Positions 17,757 to 24,717 of a DNA stretch of 42,716 nt are shown here, in pieces; the first letter of the stretch is position 1; each line of letters opens with the position of its first letter. This stretch comes from Streptomyces parvus (GTDB taxonomy: Bacteria; Actinomycetota; Actinomycetes; Streptomycetales; Streptomycetaceae): positions 1 to 42,716 of the forward strand of contig NZ_BMRY01000021.1 in assembly GCF_014648875.1 (NCBI RefSeq), in the 5' to 3' direction. The notes beneath the pieces were generated by a model. It did not search any database and was not told the DNA's origin. It saw only the letters and a list, made by a program, of their open reading frames with translations. A program made the position numbers and the translations under genes.

Positions 17757-18994
17757 CGGCCCGTCTCCACCATCAGGGACGGCCGTACGTCGACGTCGAA
17801 CGTACGGGCCACGCGGAGATCGTCGTTGTAGTCGATCTCGTACACGCGCTTGCCCTCGGGGTCGTTGAGGTAGGCCCGGCTGCGGTCCACCTCGATCACC
17901 GGGGCCGCGCCGCCGCCCGCACCGGCTTCAGGCAGTTCCTTCAGCAGGGGATCGGTCGCGCCGGTCTCCTTGCCGGTGGGTATGTCGTAGCCGTGCAGGG
18001 CCCCGTCGGTCTCCAGGACGACCAGCGGTGAGCCTTCGCCGGCCGTGTTGGCGGCGACCACGGGGCCGGTCTTCACCCGGGTCCAGGCGCCCTCGCCGGC
18101 ATCCAGGACCCAGACGGCGTCCTTGCCGGCGGGTGCCGTGAGGGTGCTGCTGCCCGGGCGGTGCCGGAACTCCACGGCCCGCTCGGCCTTCGGCACGTCC
18201 TCGCCGTACGGAATCATCTCCGCCGTGAAGGCGCCGTCGTCCTCGTGGACGAGCAGGGCGCCGTCGGCGCAGCCGAGGACGACCCCGCGCCGGGTGACCG
18301 CGTCACCCCGGGGCTGCTCGCACTCCGCCTCCGGAGCGGCGACGCGCTTGCCGGAACGGTCCAGCACGGAGACCTTCGCCGGAGCCCCGCTCTCGGCGGT
18401 GAGCGTCACCAGGTGTTCCGCGTACGGCACGACGGCGCCGACGAACGTTCCGGGCAGCGGGGACGGCGTGCCCAGGGCGCCCTTCTCCAGGTCCGCCCGG
18501 CGATACACGCTCGCCTTCCCGTCCGTCGCCGACGTGGCCACGGTCACGCCCGCGTCGCTGCGGATGCTCGTACCGGTGCCGGCCGGAAGTTCGCCCACCT
18601 CCTTGATCTTCGCGCGGTAGTAGTGGACGTGGTCGCCGTGGTCCACCATCCACGCGCCGCTGTCGAGCACCCGTATGCCGTCCGGGCCGTGGAAGTATCC
18701 GAAACGGCCGTCCGTGGTGAGTGCGGTGGCGCCGGGGCTGCGGGCGATGTCGTGCACCTTGCCGGTGATCAGGTCCAGCACGCGGGTCTCACCGCTCCCG
18801 GGGTCGCCGAGCAGAAGTCTGGACTGCTGCTCGGCCGCCTCGGTGGCGCCTTCGACATAGCCGTGCGGAGTGGGGGACGAAGCAGACGCACCGGAACCGG
18901 ACTTGGCCTCGTCCCCGCCCCCGCATCCGGCGGTCAGGAGGATCACGGCCGCGAGGGCCGGAGCCAGTGATGTGACGTTTTTTCGGACGAGCAA
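17753..18994 (-). CDS. Second AztD-like beta-propeller lipoprotein
   Basis: A 413-residue lipoprotein (lipobox LLTAGCGGG) with propeller-like repeats, related in layout to the AztD-type protein two genes downstream but clearly diverged. A notable DHGDHVHYY segment would make a good metal site. CEQPRGDA and GCADGALLV correspond to the cysteine block of the other copy, though without its His. The start appears to be TTG at 18994 with GAGG upstream; I see no better in-frame codon. It lies between the permease and aztC genes, 25 bases after the former and overlapping the latter by 4 bases. It could be a second zinc chaperone with a different donor or acceptor. Confidence 0.75.
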   Translation of the reverse strand: MLVRKNVTSLAPALAAVILLTAGCGGGDEAKSGSGASASSPTPHGYVEGATEAAEQQSRLLLGDPGSGETRVLDLITGKVHDIARSPGATALTTDGRFGYFHGPDGIRVLDSGAWMVDHGDHVHYYRAKIKEVGELPAGTGTSIRSDAGVTVATSATDGKASVYRRADLEKGALGTPSPLPGTFVGAVVPYAEHLVTLTAESGAPAKVSVLDRSGKRVAAPEAECEQPRGDAVTRRGVVLGCADGALLVHEDDGAFTAEMIPYGEDVPKAERAVEFRHRPGSSTLTAPAGKDAVWVLDAGEGAWTRVKTGPVVAANTAGEGSPLVVLETDGALHGYDIPTGKETGATDPLLKELPEAGAGGGAAPVIEVDRSRAYLNDPEGKRVYEIDYNDDLRVARTFDVDVRPSLMVETGR

Positions 18995-19019
18995 GGGGAT
19001 CGCCTCAGGTTTCTCTCGG

Positions 19020-19901
19020 TCAGGACGTGGGGGAGGTCGCGGCCGGGGCGACCGCCGGTTCGGCAGGACCGGTGCGGCGCGCGGGGCGGCGGTGCCGAAG
19101 TCCGGATGCCAGGTGGGACAGGAAGAAGAGAGCGACAGCGAGGGCCGAGACGGTAGCTCCGGCCGCGGTGCGCAGATGCCAGGACAGGAGCAGGCCGCCG
19201 AAGGTGGCGGCGGCGCCGAGGAGCGCTGCCAGGGCCATGACGCCGCTCACGCTGCGCGCCCAGGGCAGGGCCGCTGCGGGCGGGGCGATGAGCAGACCGA
19301 GAACGAGCAGCGTGCCCACGATGTGGAAGGAGGCCACGATGGCCAGAGCCAGCAGGCCGAGCAGTACGGCATGGGCGAGCCGGGGACGCAGCCCGAGTGT
19401 CCGGGCCTTGCGGTCGTCGAACGCGAGAGCCAGGAAAGCCCGGTGGCCGAGCACCGAGACGGCCAGCGCCAGCAGCAGGGCTACTCCGAGGAGGAACAGA
19501 TCGCTCTCCCGCACGGCGAGGACGTCTCCGAACAGGAAGCCGGTGAGGTCCACCGCGAAGGACTGCGAGCGCGACACGATGATGACGCCGAGCGACAGCA
19601 TGCCCACGAACAGCAGGCCGATGCCGGTGTCCTGGGACAGTCGCGGAGTCCGCCCGAGGGCCGTGACGCCCGCCGCCATCACGGCCGCGCTCACCACCGC
19701 CCCCACCAGCAGGTTGCCTCCCAGCAGGGAGGCGACCGCGACGCCGGGCAGCAACCCGTGCGACATGGCGTCACCGAGGAAGGCCATCCCGCGGAGCACC
19801 ACCCACGTTCCCGCGAGGGCGCATATCGCCGACACCAGGATCCCGGCCCACAGGGCCCTCTGCACAAAGGCCACCTCGAAAGGGGCCGTCAACCACTCCA
19901 T
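19020..19901 (-). CDS. aztB: Zinc ABC transporter permease (AztB/ZnuB type)
   Basis: A 293-residue membrane protein with about eight hydrophobic segments, of the ABC-3 family for zinc and manganese. Family features include LAGTWVVLRGMAFLGDAMSHGLLPGVA near the N terminus and FHIVGTLLVLGLLIAPPAAA in the C-terminal half. The ATG at 19901 (MEWLTAPFEV) has no ribosome site, but TATGGT ends about 6 bases before it on the minus strand, which suggests a leaderless transcript; the upstream start at 19922 adds seven poor residues. It heads the operon aztB, aztD-like, aztC, aztD and diverges from aztA. A Zur-box-like palindrome at 19917-19931 would repress both directions under zinc sufficiency. Confidence 0.9.
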   Translation of the reverse strand: MEWLTAPFEVAFVQRALWAGILVSAICALAGTWVVLRGMAFLGDAMSHGLLPGVAVASLLGGNLLVGAVVSAAVMAAGVTALGRTPRLSQDTGIGLLFVGMLSLGVIIVSRSQSFAVDLTGFLFGDVLAVRESDLFLLGVALLLALAVSVLGHRAFLALAFDDRKARTLGLRPRLAHAVLLGLLALAIVASFHIVGTLLVLGLLIAPPAAALPWARSVSGVMALAALLGAAATFGGLLLSWHLRTAAGATVSALAVALFFLSHLASGLRHRRPARRTGPAEPAVAPAATSPTS

Positions 19902-19911
19902 ACGCGGACCA

Positions 19912-19917
19912 TATAAT
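19912..19917 (+). promoter_or_regulatory. -10 element for leaderless aztA transcript
   Basis: TATAAT lies 7 bases before the ATG at 19925, so transcription would begin at or next to that ATG. There is no ribosome site, which supports leaderless initiation. GTCAAC at 19888-19893 is a weak -35 with an 18-base spacer. Confidence 0.6.
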
Positions 19918-19931
19918 GACAACCATGTTCA
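19917..19931. promoter_or_regulatory. Candidate Zur box between aztB and aztA
   Basis: TGACAACCATGTTCA is an imperfect 7-1-7 palindrome agreeing with a streptomycete Zur-type site (TGAAAATCATTTTCA) at 12 of 15 positions. It overlaps the aztA start at 19925 and abuts a consensus TATAAT (19912-19917), so bound Zur would block initiation. Confidence 0.65.
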
Positions 19932-20659
19932 ACAACAACCCCTCACTCCCGTCGGCCGTCGATCTACGGAATGAGCGCGTCCGGTTCCAGCGGCTGAGCG
20001 CCGGCTACCCCGGCCGCCCCGTACTCCACCAACTCAGCGCCGTAATACCGTCGTTGGCGATGACCGCCCTGGTCGGACCCAACGGAAGCGGCAAGTCGAC
20101 GCTGCTGGGCGTCCTGGCCGGAGTGATCACCGCCACATCCGGAGAACTGCGGTACGCGGAGGGCTCCCCACCGGCCTTCGTCCCGCAGCGCGGTGCCGTC
20201 GGCGACACCCTCCCCCTCACGGCGCGGCAGACGGTGGAGATGGGCCGCTGGGGACAGCGGGGCCTGTGGCGGCGGCTGACCCGCACGGGCCGGACCGCGG
20301 TCGACTCCGCCATGGAGAGGCTGGGGGTCGCCGACCTCGGCGCCCGCCAGCTCGGCGAGCTGTCGGGCGGCCAGCGTCAGCGCGTGCTGATCGCGCAGGG
20401 CCTCGCCCAGCAGTCCGACCTGCTTCTCCTGGACGAGCCGACCACCGGGCTCGACCCCGAGGCGCGGGAGCGGATCACGGCCCTGCTGACGGACCTGGTC
20501 GCCGACGGCACCACCGTCGTCCAGGCCACCCACGACCTGGAGGCCGCCCGCTCGGCCGACGCCTGCCTGCTCCTGGCCGACGGACGACTGATCGGGCAGG
20601 GATCACCGGAGGAAGTGCTCACCCCGGAGGCACTGGCCCGGATCTGGCAGCCGGTGTGA
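19925..20659 (+). CDS. aztA: Zinc ABC transporter ATP-binding protein (AztA/ZnuC type)
   Basis: A 244-residue ATPase for zinc import. Walker A GPNGSGKST is at 51-59, signature LSGGQRQR near 141, Walker B LLLLDEPTTGLD near 161, and the switch His in ATHDLEAA. The residue pattern GLWRRLTRTGR between Walker A and signature is usual in ZnuC-like proteins. I choose the ATG at 19925 because it is placed correctly for leaderless translation from TATAAT; the ATG at 19916 lies inside that element. It is alone on the plus strand, opposite its permease and binding-protein partners, and shares a Zur-like operator with them. Confidence 0.92.
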   Translation: MFNNNPSLPSAVDLRNERVRFQRLSAGYPGRPVLHQLSAVIPSLAMTALVGPNGSGKSTLLGVLAGVITATSGELRYAEGSPPAFVPQRGAVGDTLPLTARQTVEMGRWGQRGLWRRLTRTGRTAVDSAMERLGVADLGARQLGELSGGQRQRVLIAQGLAQQSDLLLLDEPTTGLDPEARERITALLTDLVADGTTVVQATHDLEAARSADACLLLADGRLIGQGSPEEVLTPEALARIWQPV

Positions 20660-20728
20660 AGCACGAAGCGCTCGCAGAGCCTGTGCAATGACCGAGGCGG
20701 GGTGAGCGGATCGCCGGTCGCCCCCCTT

Positions 20729-20756
20729 ACGGACCGGGGAATCTCCCCCGGTCCGT
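20729..20756. terminator. Bidirectional terminator between aztA and the dioxygenase gene
   Basis: ACGGACCGGGG at 20729-20739 pairs with CCCCGGTCCGT at 20746-20756, an 11-bp perfect stem with a 6-base loop, between two convergent stop codons. Confidence 0.8.
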
Positions 20757-20827
20757 CCCGCACGCAAACAGCACAGCCGCAGACGCCCGCCCCTGGGTCA
20801 CGGCGAGTGAGGCGAACCAGTAACGCC

Positions 20828-21595
20828 TCAGCGGGCGTCGCTGCTGCGCACCGTGAGGATGCGTACCGCGCGATCTCCCGTGTGAGTCTCGCGGCCGTGC
20901 CAGCAGCGGTAATTGTCCAGGACGAGGATCTCCCCCTCGTCGAGCCGGAATCGCGGGAGCGTCTCCTCCAGCGCATGGACGGCTTCCTCCAGACGGGCGA
21001 GCATCCGCCGGGTGTGGTCCGCGCCGGGGTCCCGGTGCAGAGGGGCCACCCCGTCGCCGCGCCGGACGATACGCCGACCGGCGCGGGTGTACTCGACATG
21101 CCTGCCCACAAAGGGGGTTGCGGGCATACCACGCAGTCCGGACCACGCGCCGTACAGGTCGACGTCCCCCCGGGTCAGGAAGTCCCACAGTTCAGGATCG
21201 GCCGTCGCGCAGTGGTCCACGAAGCGATAGGCGTCGGCCACGAAGGAGTCGCCGCCGGAGTCGGACTGCCGGATGCACTGGATGAGGACATAGTCCTCAT
21301 CCGGATCACGTCGGCGATGCTCGACGCCCCCTACGTTGACGACGAAGTCGAAGCTGTCCGCATGGAGGTGGACGAAGTTCGAGCCGTCGGACGCCCGCAG
21401 CCGGTGAGGGAACACCTGCTGCAGCCGCTCCCCCAGGACGGCTGCGGCGGCGAGGACCAGGCCGTCACCGGTGGGCTCGACGCCTGTCAGGACGACAGCG
21501 CCGTCAGCGGCGAGCGGGTGAGCGGCCTCCAGCCTGTCCGTGACGTGGATCCGGGCCGGCACGACGCCGGGAGCAGGCAGCTGTGCGGTGGGCAT
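20828..21595 (-). CDS. TauD/clavaminate-synthase-like Fe(II)/2-oxoglutarate dioxygenase
   Basis: A 255-residue probable non-haem iron oxygenase. HLHADSFDF supplies His78-x-Asp80 of the metal triad; WHGRETHTGDRAVRILTVR supplies the distal His233 and the downstream Arg expected to hold 2-oxoglutarate. Such enzymes hydroxylate, desaturate or epoxidise amino-acid-derived substrates. The ATG at 21595 has AAGGGA about 10 bases upstream. An ATG at 21739 would overlap the kinase gene by 23 bases and add a segment I cannot match, so the start is uncertain. It follows the GHMP kinase in the same minus-strand operon and should act in that pathway. The actual substrate is unknown. Confidence 0.8.
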   Translation of the reverse strand: MPTAQLPAPGVVPARIHVTDRLEAAHPLAADGAVVLTGVEPTGDGLVLAAAAVLGERLQQVFPHRLRASDGSNFVHLHADSFDFVVNVGGVEHRRRDPDEDYVLIQCIRQSDSGGDSFVADAYRFVDHCATADPELWDFLTRGDVDLYGAWSGLRGMPATPFVGRHVEYTRAGRRIVRRGDGVAPLHRDPGADHTRRMLARLEEAVHALEETLPRFRLDEGEILVLDNYRCWHGRETHTGDRAVRILTVRSSDAR

Positions 21596-21716
21596 GAAGC
21601 TGGGTCCCTTCGACTGTTCGGGAACGGCCGGCCGGGCAACGGCCGCGAGGAAGTCCACGTGCCCGAGGGCGTCCGCGCAACCGGGCCCCGTCGGGGCATG
21701 CCTCCGGGAACCGCCC

Positions 21717-22667
21717 TCAGCCGACGGTCCGACCACCATGACTGACGGCGTTCGGGAAACTGAGGGTCCGATAGATTGCGACACCCCCGGCCAGATCCCC
21801 GCACGCCCGGGCCACCGCTGTGGCCCGGTGCGGGTACGCGGGATCCGCGGCGTCCAGGAGCACGCCGAGCGCCGTCCCACTGTGCCCCACGGCCACGCCC
21901 AGACCACCGGCATCCCTGCAGATCTCCCGCATGGGCTCCAGCAGTCGCTTGTACCGAAGCGGCTGGTTCATGAGCGCGCTGCGCGTCGCCACCCTGCCCA
22001 CCTCCGCGAGGTCGCGTGAGCGAACGGCCCCACTCAGCCGGTCCAGCAGGTCGGCGTACTCACGCCGGTCCGCCGGCGTGAACGGCTTGGGTATGCGGTT
22101 GAAGTCGACCGTGTCCACGGCCCCGCCCTCGTCGACACCGACGACCGACATGGCGGGCAACGGGCCCAGCATCGCGCGCAGTCGTACCGCTCGATGATGG
22201 AAGGCGACTATTCCCGGGTACAGGACACCATCGGTCGGTTCGATCAGCCTCAGCAGCCCCTCGATCCGCGATGGCGGCATGTCGAGCCGCAGGGCCCGCC
22301 CCACCGCCCGCGCCGTGGCGACCAGGTCGGCGGATGAACTGGCCAGCCCTTTGCCCTCCGGGATCACGCTGTTGACCGTCAGCACCCCGCCGGTCGCCCC
22401 CGGCGTCTCCTCCAGGATCAGGCAGGCCAGCCGCCTCGCCTTCTCCTTGTGCGACGGCCTGACGATGACGTCTCCCATGGCCGGGTCGCACCGGAAGGAC
22501 GCCCTCGCCCACCGGGCGACAGGTAGCGTGACGAGGAAATCACCTGCCTCCTCCGGCAGTTCACCCTGAAGCAGTTCCCCGAACGTTCCGTAGGCGGTGC
22601 CCACACCCGTGTCCGCGCCCGCCTGGCCCGACAGGCAGGATCGCGGACCGACTTGGGGCAGATTCAT
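21717..22667 (-). CDS. GHMP kinase, PduX-like (probable L-threonine kinase)
   Basis: A 316-residue kinase. YGTFGELLQGELP near 26-38 is the N-terminal signature of the PduX/threonine-kinase branch of the GHMP superfamily. PEGKGLASSSADL at 103-115 is the phosphate-binding motif, and AVGHSGTALGVLL is the third GHMP motif. PduX makes O-phospho-L-threonine for cobalamin, but no cobalamin gene is nearby. Here the neighbour is a cysteine-synthase-like PLP enzyme, which could displace the phosphate. GGAGGA lies 5 bases before the ATG at 22667. The promoter would use TAAGGT (22751-22746, minus strand), with the Zur-like box at 22760-22774 just upstream of it. Confidence 0.85.
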   Translation of the reverse strand: MNLPQVGPRSCLSGQAGADTGVGTAYGTFGELLQGELPEEAGDFLVTLPVARWARASFRCDPAMGDVIVRPSHKEKARRLACLILEETPGATGGVLTVNSVIPEGKGLASSSADLVATARAVGRALRLDMPPSRIEGLLRLIEPTDGVLYPGIVAFHHRAVRLRAMLGPLPAMSVVGVDEGGAVDTVDFNRIPKPFTPADRREYADLLDRLSGAVRSRDLAEVGRVATRSALMNQPLRYKRLLEPMREICRDAGGLGVAVGHSGTALGVLLDAADPAYPHRATAVARACGDLAGGVAIYRTLSFPNAVSHGGRTVG

Positions 22668-22758
22668 GAGTTCCTCCGAAAGCCTTGCTGCCCCGTCATG
22701 GGGCGTAGAGGTGCCGTACGGCTCCTGTGGCGGCGACTGACGCGCACCTTACCCGCTT

Positions 22759-22786
22759 TTGACAATCGTTTTCATTTCCATAATGC
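22759..22786 (+). promoter_or_regulatory. Promoter of the PLP-enzyme operon
   Basis: A perfect TTGACA at 22759-22764 is followed after 16 bases by TAATGC (22781-22786). The Zur-like box covers the -35 element and most of the spacer, a standard layout for repression. The operon ATG is about 85 bases further on. Confidence 0.6.
22760..22774. promoter_or_regulatory. Candidate Zur box controlling the metallophore-like operons
   Basis: TGACAATCGTTTTCA agrees with a streptomycete Zur-type palindrome (TGAAAATCATTTTCA) at 13 of 15 positions. It lies between the divergent kinase and PLP-enzyme operons, over a TTGACA on the plus strand and upstream of TAAGGT on the minus strand. The streptomycete iron-repressor box (TTAGGTTAGGCTAACCTAA type) is quite different, so zinc is favoured over iron. 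Confidence 0.75.
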
Positions 22787-22877
22787 TCTCGTCCGGGCTC
22801 ACGGTCACACCGCGGCCCAGCCCAGCCGGACCTGATCGAGACAGACGGTTCATGTCCCGCTCGACCGGAAGACGGAG

Positions 22878-23891
22878 ATGTACGAGCACATAGCTGAAGC
22901 GATCAAGAAACCCGATCTCATAGCCCTGCGGCCGGACCTGGTCTGTCTGCGGTTCGAGACCATGAAGATCTACTCGGCTCTGGGGGCGGTGCGGCACCTC
23001 CGTGAGTCGGGCACCGTCAAACCCGGTGACACCCTCATCGACAGTTCCAGCGGCATCTACGCGCAGGCCCTCGCCCTCGCCTGCCACCGCTACGGCATGA
23101 AGTGCCACATCGTGGGGTCGACCACGGTGGACCGCACGCTCAAGGCGCAGCTCGAGATTCTCGGTGCCACGCTCGAGCAGGTGCGGCCGTCCAGGAATCT
23201 CCGCCTCGACCAGGAGCTCCGGGTGCGGCGCATCGCCGAGATCCTGGAGGAGAACCCCTCGTACCACTGGATGCGGCAGTACCACGACAGCATCCACTAC
23301 TACGGCTACCGCGAAGTGGCCGAAACGATCGCCGACGAGGTCCCCGCCGGACCGCTGACCCTGGTGGGCGGCGTGGGATCCGGCGCGTCGACCGGCGCCA
23401 TCGCCTCGTATCTGCGCGAGGCGGGCCGAGACGTCTCCCTCGTCGGAGTCCAGCCCTTCGGCAGCGTCACGTTCGGCTCGGAGCACGTCTCGGACCCGGA
23501 CATGATCATCGCCGGCATCGGCAGCGCCATCCCGTTCGAGAACGTCCGGCACGATCTGTACGACCGGATCCACTGGGTCAACTTCGACTCCGCGCTCGCA
23601 GGCGCCGTCCACCTGCTCCGCTCCAGCGGCATCTTCGCCGGCCTGTCCGCGGGCGCCGCCTACCTGACCACCCGGTGGGAGCGGTCGAAGGACGATTCCC
23701 GGACGTACGTCTTCATCGCGGCGGACACAGGTCACCGCTACGTCGACAGCGCGTACGCCAAGCACACCGAGGCGCCCGACATCGAGGACCTCGAACCGCG
23801 CGAGATCACCTCGCTCGACGAGCTCAGCCACCCCTGGTCCGCCATGGCCTGGACCGATGACTCCACTTCCGACCAGAAGAAAGCCCTCTGA
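22878..23891 (+). CDS. Cysteine-synthase-like PLP enzyme (beta-replacement type)
   Basis: A 337-residue fold-type II PLP enzyme. Lys30 in RFETMKIYSALGA is the probable Schiff-base lysine; IDSSSGIYAQALALA replaces the usual TSGNTG loop, and GGVGSGASTGAIA is the phosphate-binding glycine loop. SbnA and DabA relatives use activated serine or threonine to form diamino acids. With a threonine-kinase-like gene divergent to it, O-phosphothreonine is a plausible substrate and a 2,3-diaminobutyrate-type product is possible, but neither is shown by sequence. The ATG at 22878 has GGAAG upstream. It opens the operon that continues with the DUF364 protein, exporter and importer, under the Zur-like box. 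Confidence 0.83.
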   Translation: MYEHIAEAIKKPDLIALRPDLVCLRFETMKIYSALGAVRHLRESGTVKPGDTLIDSSSGIYAQALALACHRYGMKCHIVGSTTVDRTLKAQLEILGATLEQVRPSRNLRLDQELRVRRIAEILEENPSYHWMRQYHDSIHYYGYREVAETIADEVPAGPLTLVGGVGSGASTGAIASYLREAGRDVSLVGVQPFGSVTFGSEHVSDPDMIIAGIGSAIPFENVRHDLYDRIHWVNFDSALAGAVHLLRSSGIFAGLSAGAAYLTTRWERSKDDSRTYVFIAADTGHRYVDSAYAKHTEAPDIEDLEPREITSLDELSHPWSAMAWTDDSTSDQKKAL

Positions 23892-23892
23892 C

Positions 23893-24717
23893 ATGCCCTT
23901 TCCCATGCCGCAGTCGGTCGCCGAGCTCACCGATGCCGTCCTCGCCGGGGACTACGGCCCCGACCCGAAGGACATGACCGTCACCAGCGCCTTCTGGCTC
24001 TACCACACGACACGGCTCGCCGGCGGACCGGTGACGTACCACAACCACTACCTGGTACTGCGTGTCGGCCGGTCCTTCGGCGGCTGCTCCTTCGAGGCGG
24101 GCGAACTCACCCCGGACTTCTGCGAGAACGCCTCCGGGCACCCGTTGGAGAAGTTGCTGCGCCACGAGTCCGCCCCGGTGCGCACAGCGGCGCTCGACGC
24201 CTACCTCGCACAGATACAGCCGCACCGGGAAGCCCCGGAGCCGGAGGCCGTCCCGCTGCCGGTGGGGACCCCCGAAGTGCGGGCGAAGGCGCGGGACGCG
24301 TCCATCGCCGGGCTGCTCGACATCGAGGAGGGCGCCAAGGTCGCGCTCATCGGCGTCGTCAACCCGCTCGTCGCCGCGATCCGCGAGCGGGGCGGCGTCT
24401 GCCTGCCCTGCGACCTCAACCTGCGAACCACCCAGTGGGGAGAGCCGGTCGCGGACGACATGACCGAGGTCCTCGCAGAGGCCGACGCCGTCGTCGCCAC
24501 GGGGATGACTCTCTCCAACGGCACCTTCGACCTGATCCTGGAACACTGCCGCGAGCAGAAGGTGCCGCTCGTCGTGTACGCCCAGACGGGCAGCGCCGTC
24601 GCCCGCGCCTTCCTCGGCTCGGGCGTCACCGCCCTGAACGCCGAGCCCTTCCCGTTCTCACAGTTCAGCGCCGACGAGACGACGATGTACCGCTACCGCG
24701 CCGGCGGTGACCTGTGA
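23893..24717 (+). CDS. DUF364/DUF4213 Rossmann-like protein (putative metal-chelation family)
   Basis: A 274-residue soluble protein of two parts. The N-terminal half resembles DUF4213. The C-terminal half is the DUF364 domain, with a Rossmann-like VALIGVVNPLVAAIRERGG and the family hallmark VATGMTLSNGTFDLIL. The family is described as putative heavy-metal chelation; a catalytic role has been little studied. Cysteines occur in GGCSFEAG, FCENASG and CLPCDLN. The ATG at 23893 is 1 base after the PLP-enzyme stop; an ATG at 23905 is the alternative. Its place between a biosynthetic enzyme and an exporter suggests a pathway enzyme rather than a stress protein. Confidence 0.8.
   Translation: MPFPMPQSVAELTDAVLAGDYGPDPKDMTVTSAFWLYHTTRLAGGPVTYHNHYLVLRVGRSFGGCSFEAGELTPDFCENASGHPLEKLLRHESAPVRTAALDAYLAQIQPHREAPEPEAVPLPVGTPEVRAKARDASIAGLLDIEEGAKVALIGVVNPLVAAIRERGGVCLPCDLNLRTTQWGEPVADDMTEVLAEADAVVATGMTLSNGTFDLILEHCREQKVPLVVYAQTGSAVARAFLGSGVTALNAEPFPFSQFSADETTMYRYRAGGDL

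Noticed and set aside
15183..17831. An 882-codon open frame on the plus strand
   Set aside because: It runs antisense through the two lipoprotein genes, shows GC-rich shadow composition, and has no family motif. The minus-strand genes have lipoboxes and coherent operon overlaps.
21717..22667. Cobalamin-pathway threonine kinase or homoserine kinase
   Set aside because: No cobalamin or threonine-synthesis genes are nearby, and the N-terminal GTFGELLQGELP favours the PduX branch used here in another context.
22760..22774. Iron (DmdR1/IdeR) box
   Set aside because: Those sites are 19-bp TTAGG-based palindromes. This one has the TGAxAAT...TTTTCA form of zinc-repressor sites.
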